From NCBI GenBank assembly GCA_041690035.1, contig JBDNFC010000036.1, positions 1 to 10,757 on the forward strand: 10,757 bases of DNA, in the 5' to 3' direction. The position numbers were made by a program, and so were the translations under genes. The notes under the pieces are model-generated. The model did no database searches. It had not been told where the DNA came from and saw nothing but the letters and a program-made list of their open reading frames with translations. The first letter of the stretch is position 1, and the number at the start of each line of letters is the position of its first letter. Shown piece after piece: positions 8,128-10,757 of this stretch. This stretch comes from CALSPH01 sp041690035. Its GTDB lineage: Bacteria > Bacteroidota > Bacteroidia > NS11-12g > UBA955.

Positions 8128-9216
8128 TTAATAGTGTAAAATAAGTTCTACCCTTCGGTTTTGAGCTTTTCCCTCTATGGTGTCATTGCTTACCACAGGT
8201 TTTGATTGTCCATATCCTTTTGCAATAATTCTATCAGGTGCCAACCCTTTTTCTATTAAATATTGACGAACTGCGCTAGCCCTTTTTTGAGATAGCTCCA
8301 TATTATAATCTGCTGCACCCACATTGTCTGTGTGGCCTTCAATATCAATTTTTATTTGAGCGTTTAACTTTAAAATCTCTACCAATCCATCTAGCTCTTT
8401 TTTAGACGCTTCTTTTAAAATATCACTATTGGTTTCAAAATATATTTTTGATGCAATTTCTCGCACTTTTACCAAAGTAGTTGGTGCAATTATTGCACAA
8501 CCATCCTTATCTGCTTTTACTCCTCTTTCTGTTCCTAGACATTTGTCTTTATCGTCTGCCACACCATCTCTATCGGAATCTTTCTCTTGTTCTTTGCCAA
8601 AATGATAAACCACTCCAATAGAGGTGTGCAAATATTTATCATTATTTCTTTTTATATCGCTTAAATTATCATACTTATCTACATTGTTAAAATTATAAGT
8701 AGACATTAAGCTAACTGCCCATCTTTTGTTCATTTTAACATTTAATCCTACACCCAAAGGAATGTTTATTCCTCCTTCTTTAATATTAGAATTATTGTAA
8801 GCTGTTTTTCTATTCATAAAATTTGCATAACCTATGCCTACAGTTGCAAAAGGCTGAAACAGCGAATTTTCTTTCAAAATATAGCCGTTATTAAATTTAT
8901 ACCTCATGTTTATATTGGCATCCCATGCAGTGGTTCTAAATCCGGGAAATAGATTATTAGAACTATCTTTTGCAGTGTTTGTAAAATCGTATCTACCAAA
9001 ACTACCGCTCAAGCCCATATCAAAAGAGGGAGATAGATAGCGTGCTATGCGCAAACCAGGGTTTAAATTTACATCATTAAATAAAATACCACTTCCGCCA
9101 TCGCCTCTATAATCTTTGGTGCCTAAATTTAGCCCAATGCCCCAAGCGTGATTTGATGTTTGAGCATTGATAAAAATGGTGCTGGTTAGGCTAACTATAA
9201 ATAAAATTTTCTTCAT
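8128..9216 (-). CDS. OmpA-family outer membrane protein (porin-like barrel, TSP3 repeats, peptidoglycan-binding domain)
   Basis: The chosen ATG (9216-9214) gives 362 residues starting with a typical signal peptide, MKKILFIVSLTSTIFINAQ, cleaved after Gln19. An ATG 24 bases further upstream would only add MPIYKHKK. Residues about 24-206 alternate hydrophobic and polar positions with many Gly and aromatic residues, as in an 8-strand outer-membrane barrel. A calcium-binding thrombospondin type 3 segment follows (DSDRDGVADDKDKC, 213-226). The OmpA C-terminal domain (about 257-360) has the peptidoglycan-contact pair Asp297 (in GHTDNVG) and Arg312 (in SQKRA), spaced as in OmpA. The protein should anchor the outer membrane to peptidoglycan. 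It is the last gene of a minus-strand series, 38 bases after the glycosyltransferase, and converges on the ABC unit. Confidence 0.92.
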   Translation of the reverse strand: MKKILFIVSLTSTIFINAQTSNHAWGIGLNLGTKDYRGDGGSGILFNDVNLNPGLRIARYLSPSFDMGLSGSFGRYDFTNTAKDSSNNLFPGFRTTAWDANINMRYKFNNGYILKENSLFQPFATVGIGYANFMNRKTAYNNSNIKEGGINIPLGVGLNVKMNKRWAVSLMSTYNFNNVDKYDNLSDIKRNNDKYLHTSIGVVYHFGKEQEKDSDRDGVADDKDKCLGTERGVKADKDGCAIIAPTTLVKVREIASKIYFETNSDILKEASKKELDGLVEILKLNAQIKIDIEGHTDNVGAADYNMELSQKRASAVRQYLIEKGLAPDRIIAKGYGQSKPVVSNDTIEGKAQNRRVELILHY

Positions 9217-9254
9217 CTTTTTGTGTTTATATATAGGCAAATTATTATCAATTC

Positions 9255-10265
9255 TTATGCCAATATAAAATAATTAACGCTAGCCTGATAAGTTTTTTCT
9301 TTTAAAAAAGTTTCTATTTCATTGATTTCATTAGAGTTTGATACGGCAATTAATATTTTGTAATTTATTTTGAAAGTATCCAATATTTGAGGACTATTAA
9401 TTTTAATATCGTAAATTTGATGACCAATTTTATTTTTATTATTGCTTATCCAAAATTTAGGTGTTATAGCATATGATTGCAATGCCTTTATCAAGGTTTT
9501 CCCCTTTTTTCCAGCACCCCAAACTATACAGTTTTCATTTGTTAATTGTAAGTATTGGCGCATATAATGTAGTTTTAGTAAAAAATAGGTTTGATTTTTA
9601 TAGTTAGCATCATTTCTAGAGGCCCTAGCTGAATGATCGCGCCAATAGTGGAGTATCTTAGGAATTGCAATTAACTTAGTTTTATTTAGAAACATACGCC
9701 ACACAAGGTCATAATCTTCAGGGTAGTTTGCACTTTTAAAACCTCCGATTTTTTCAAAAAAATCGCGCCTCATCATCCAACAAGGAGATGCTATCACACA
9801 TTCCTTATAAATATTTTCCCAATGAGTTTCTTCATCCACGAGTTTGTTTAGCCAGTTTTGATATTTTAGATAACCCTCTTTGATTTGTTGAATAGGAAAA
9901 TAAGATACCTTGCCAGTAACTACTGCTATCGTTTTGCAATCAATAAGCGCATTTAATAAAGTTTCAATTTTATCTTTTGGCATAATATCATCTGCATCCA
10001 TACGAGTAATATAATTGCCCAAACATTGCCCATAGGCTGTATTTAATGCAGCTATTATTCCTTCACCTGTATTATTAATTAATATAAAACGGGGGTCTTT
10101 ATCTGCCAATGCTTGAATGATTTTTGTAGAATCGTCAGAACTATTATCATTACAAATAATTGCCTCAAAATAAGGATAGCTTTGACATGCAATACTTTGC
10201 AAGCACTCATTGATATACAAGGATGCATTTTTGCAAGGAATAATAATACTAACTAAGTGTTTGAT
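9255..10265 (-). CDS. Family 2 glycosyltransferase with C-terminal Rossmann-like domain; start codon anomalous
   Basis: Read from ATC 10265 it has 336 residues: GT-A beta-strand LVSIIIPCKNASLY (about 4-17), the nucleotide-sugar region NDNSSDDS, a DxD-type metal site MDADD, and NYPEDYDLVWRMF, the ED acceptor-side motif of GT2 enzymes. The last 100 residues or so hold a second domain beginning CIVWGAGKKGKTLIKAL, a GxGxxG-type nucleotide-binding fold also known from GT2 fusions. It probably transfers a sugar from a nucleotide donor in surface glycan synthesis at the inner membrane. The frame opens after TAA 10301-10299 and has no ATG, GTG or TTG before TTG 10220, which would delete the essential first strand. 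ATC 10265 (IKHLVSIII) looks like a mutated ATG. Start remains unresolved: near-cognate initiation, sequence error or a decayed gene. It lies 22 bases after the sorting-domain gene. Confidence 0.8.
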   Translation of the reverse strand: MKHLVSIIIPCKNASLYINECLQSIACQSYPYFEAIICNDNSSDDSTKIIQALADKDPRFILINNTGEGIIAALNTAYGQCLGNYITRMDADDIMPKDKIETLLNALIDCKTIAVVTGKVSYFPIQQIKEGYLKYQNWLNKLVDEETHWENIYKECVIASPCWMMRRDFFEKIGGFKSANYPEDYDLVWRMFLNKTKLIAIPKILHYWRDHSARASRNDANYKNQTYFLLKLHYMRQYLQLTNENCIVWGAGKKGKTLIKALQSYAITPKFWISNNKNKIGHQIYDIKINSPQILDTFKINYKILIAVSNSNEINEIETFLKEKTYQASVNYFILA

Positions 10266-10287
10266 AAAATAAGTAGTTTTTTGGACC

Positions 10288-10757
10288 TTATTTTTCTTTT
10301 ATAAATGTGGTACTAGATGCTCCATTTTTTATAATATAAATTCCTGCATCTAATTTATTGATATCAAGGGTATTACTCATTTGATTAAAAATGCCTTCCA
10401 TAACTAATATACCTATGGCATTATAAATTTTATAATCACCCGATATTGCATTTTTGAGCATAATTTGTTGTTTTGCAGGATTTGGATAAATGAGTAATTG
10501 AGTGCTTACAGGCGCAATGTCTGTGATACCTACAAAACTGCTTAAAATAGTGCTAACAGTATTGGTGCGGGTTTGGTGTTGATAATCAAAAACGATGGAG
10601 GCGGTATTGTCAAAGCGTTGTTCGTTTATTTTTTGTGCAACATCACTCATCACAAAGCCATAGGTAAAAAATCCAGAGGCATTTGCTTTATTATTTTCTG
10701 CAATTGGCAACATAATGTTTTCAAAAGTCCAGTAAGCTATGTTGTCCTTTGTTATCA
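10288..10757 (-). CDS. C-terminal part of a large cell-surface protein with type IX secretion sorting domain (5' end outside window)
   Basis: The frame is open to the right edge, so only the last 156 or so residues are present; the ATG at 10713 is internal. From the edge it reads DNIAYWTFENIMLP, NASGFFTYGFVM and ASIVFDYQHQTRTNTV. This matches the conserved domain (WTF.NI.LP ... GFV ... I.FDFN.PV.TNT) that precedes the sorting signal in many Bacteroidota proteins. The last 70 residues are a type A sorting domain: LLIYPNPAKQQIMLKN, GDYKIYNAIGILVMEG, LDAGIYIIKNG and the basic end TTFIKEK. The sorting domain sends the protein through the type IX secretion system across the outer membrane, where it is removed as the protein is attached to the surface. 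The function of the missing N-terminal part cannot be seen. The adjacent downstream glycosyltransferase may be in the same transcript. Confidence 0.88.
   Translation of the reverse strand, partial: ITKDNIAYWTFENIMLPIAENNKANASGFFTYGFVMSDVAQKINEQRFDNTASIVFDYQHQTRTNTVSTILSSFVGITDIAPVSTQLLIYPNPAKQQIMLKNAISGDYKIYNAIGILVMEGIFNQMSNTLDINKLDAGIYIIKNGASSTTFIKEK

Noticed and set aside
9217..9254. Promoter for the OmpA-family gene in the short gap after the glycosyltransferase
   Set aside because: TAATTTG resembles the -7 box but lacks one spacer base, and no -33 element is visible. Transcription may come from upstream or from inside the preceding gene.

Overview
The window looks like a piece of a Bacteroidota chromosome, probably from a Chitinophagales/Sphingobacteriales-like lineage. 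It is AT-rich. It carries a type IX secretion C-terminal sorting domain, a Bacteroidota-type LptE, an OmpA-family porin with thrombospondin type 3 repeats, the gene order AAA+ regulator - lptE - TPR protein - secG that is typical of the phylum, and TAnnTTTG-type -7 promoter boxes. No RNA genes, CRISPR arrays, insertion sequences or origins are visible.

Left end (1-1213, minus strand): a partial gene for an exported, Gly/Pro-rich surface protein with a GxVGVGTTxP motif and the WWPDFVF...NGHLPG C-terminal module. Its coding frame opens behind a (CA)15 dinucleotide tract. The only ATG upstream of the tract (1213-1211) is in the wrong frame at this tract length, and translation from it stops at a TAG just after the repeat. 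Gaining one CA unit or losing two would join the ATG to the protein and complete a signal peptide. This is the layout of a slipped-strand phase-variation switch. The promoter in front matches the Bacteroidota consensus, and a perfect 7-bp inverted repeat sits exactly around its -7 box.

Middle (1717-4910, plus strand): a tightly overlapping operon of a sigma-54-type AAA+ activator without a sensor domain, lptE, a TPR protein and secG. It links a regulator to outer-membrane LPS assembly and to the Sec translocon. TGCCA/TGGCA inverted repeats surround the promoter and start of the regulator, and a similar one lies after secG. A second plus-strand unit (5092-8012) encodes an ABC ATPase with an N-terminal extension and an 8-segment membrane protein with a large soluble loop, probably its permease.

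Right end (minus strand, convergent with the ABC unit): the 3' end of a long cell-surface protein with a type IX sorting signal, then a family 2 glycosyltransferase fused to a Rossmann-like domain, then an OmpA-family protein. The glycosyltransferase frame lacks any ATG, GTG or TTG ahead of its conserved first beta strand. An ATC stands where an ATG would be expected.
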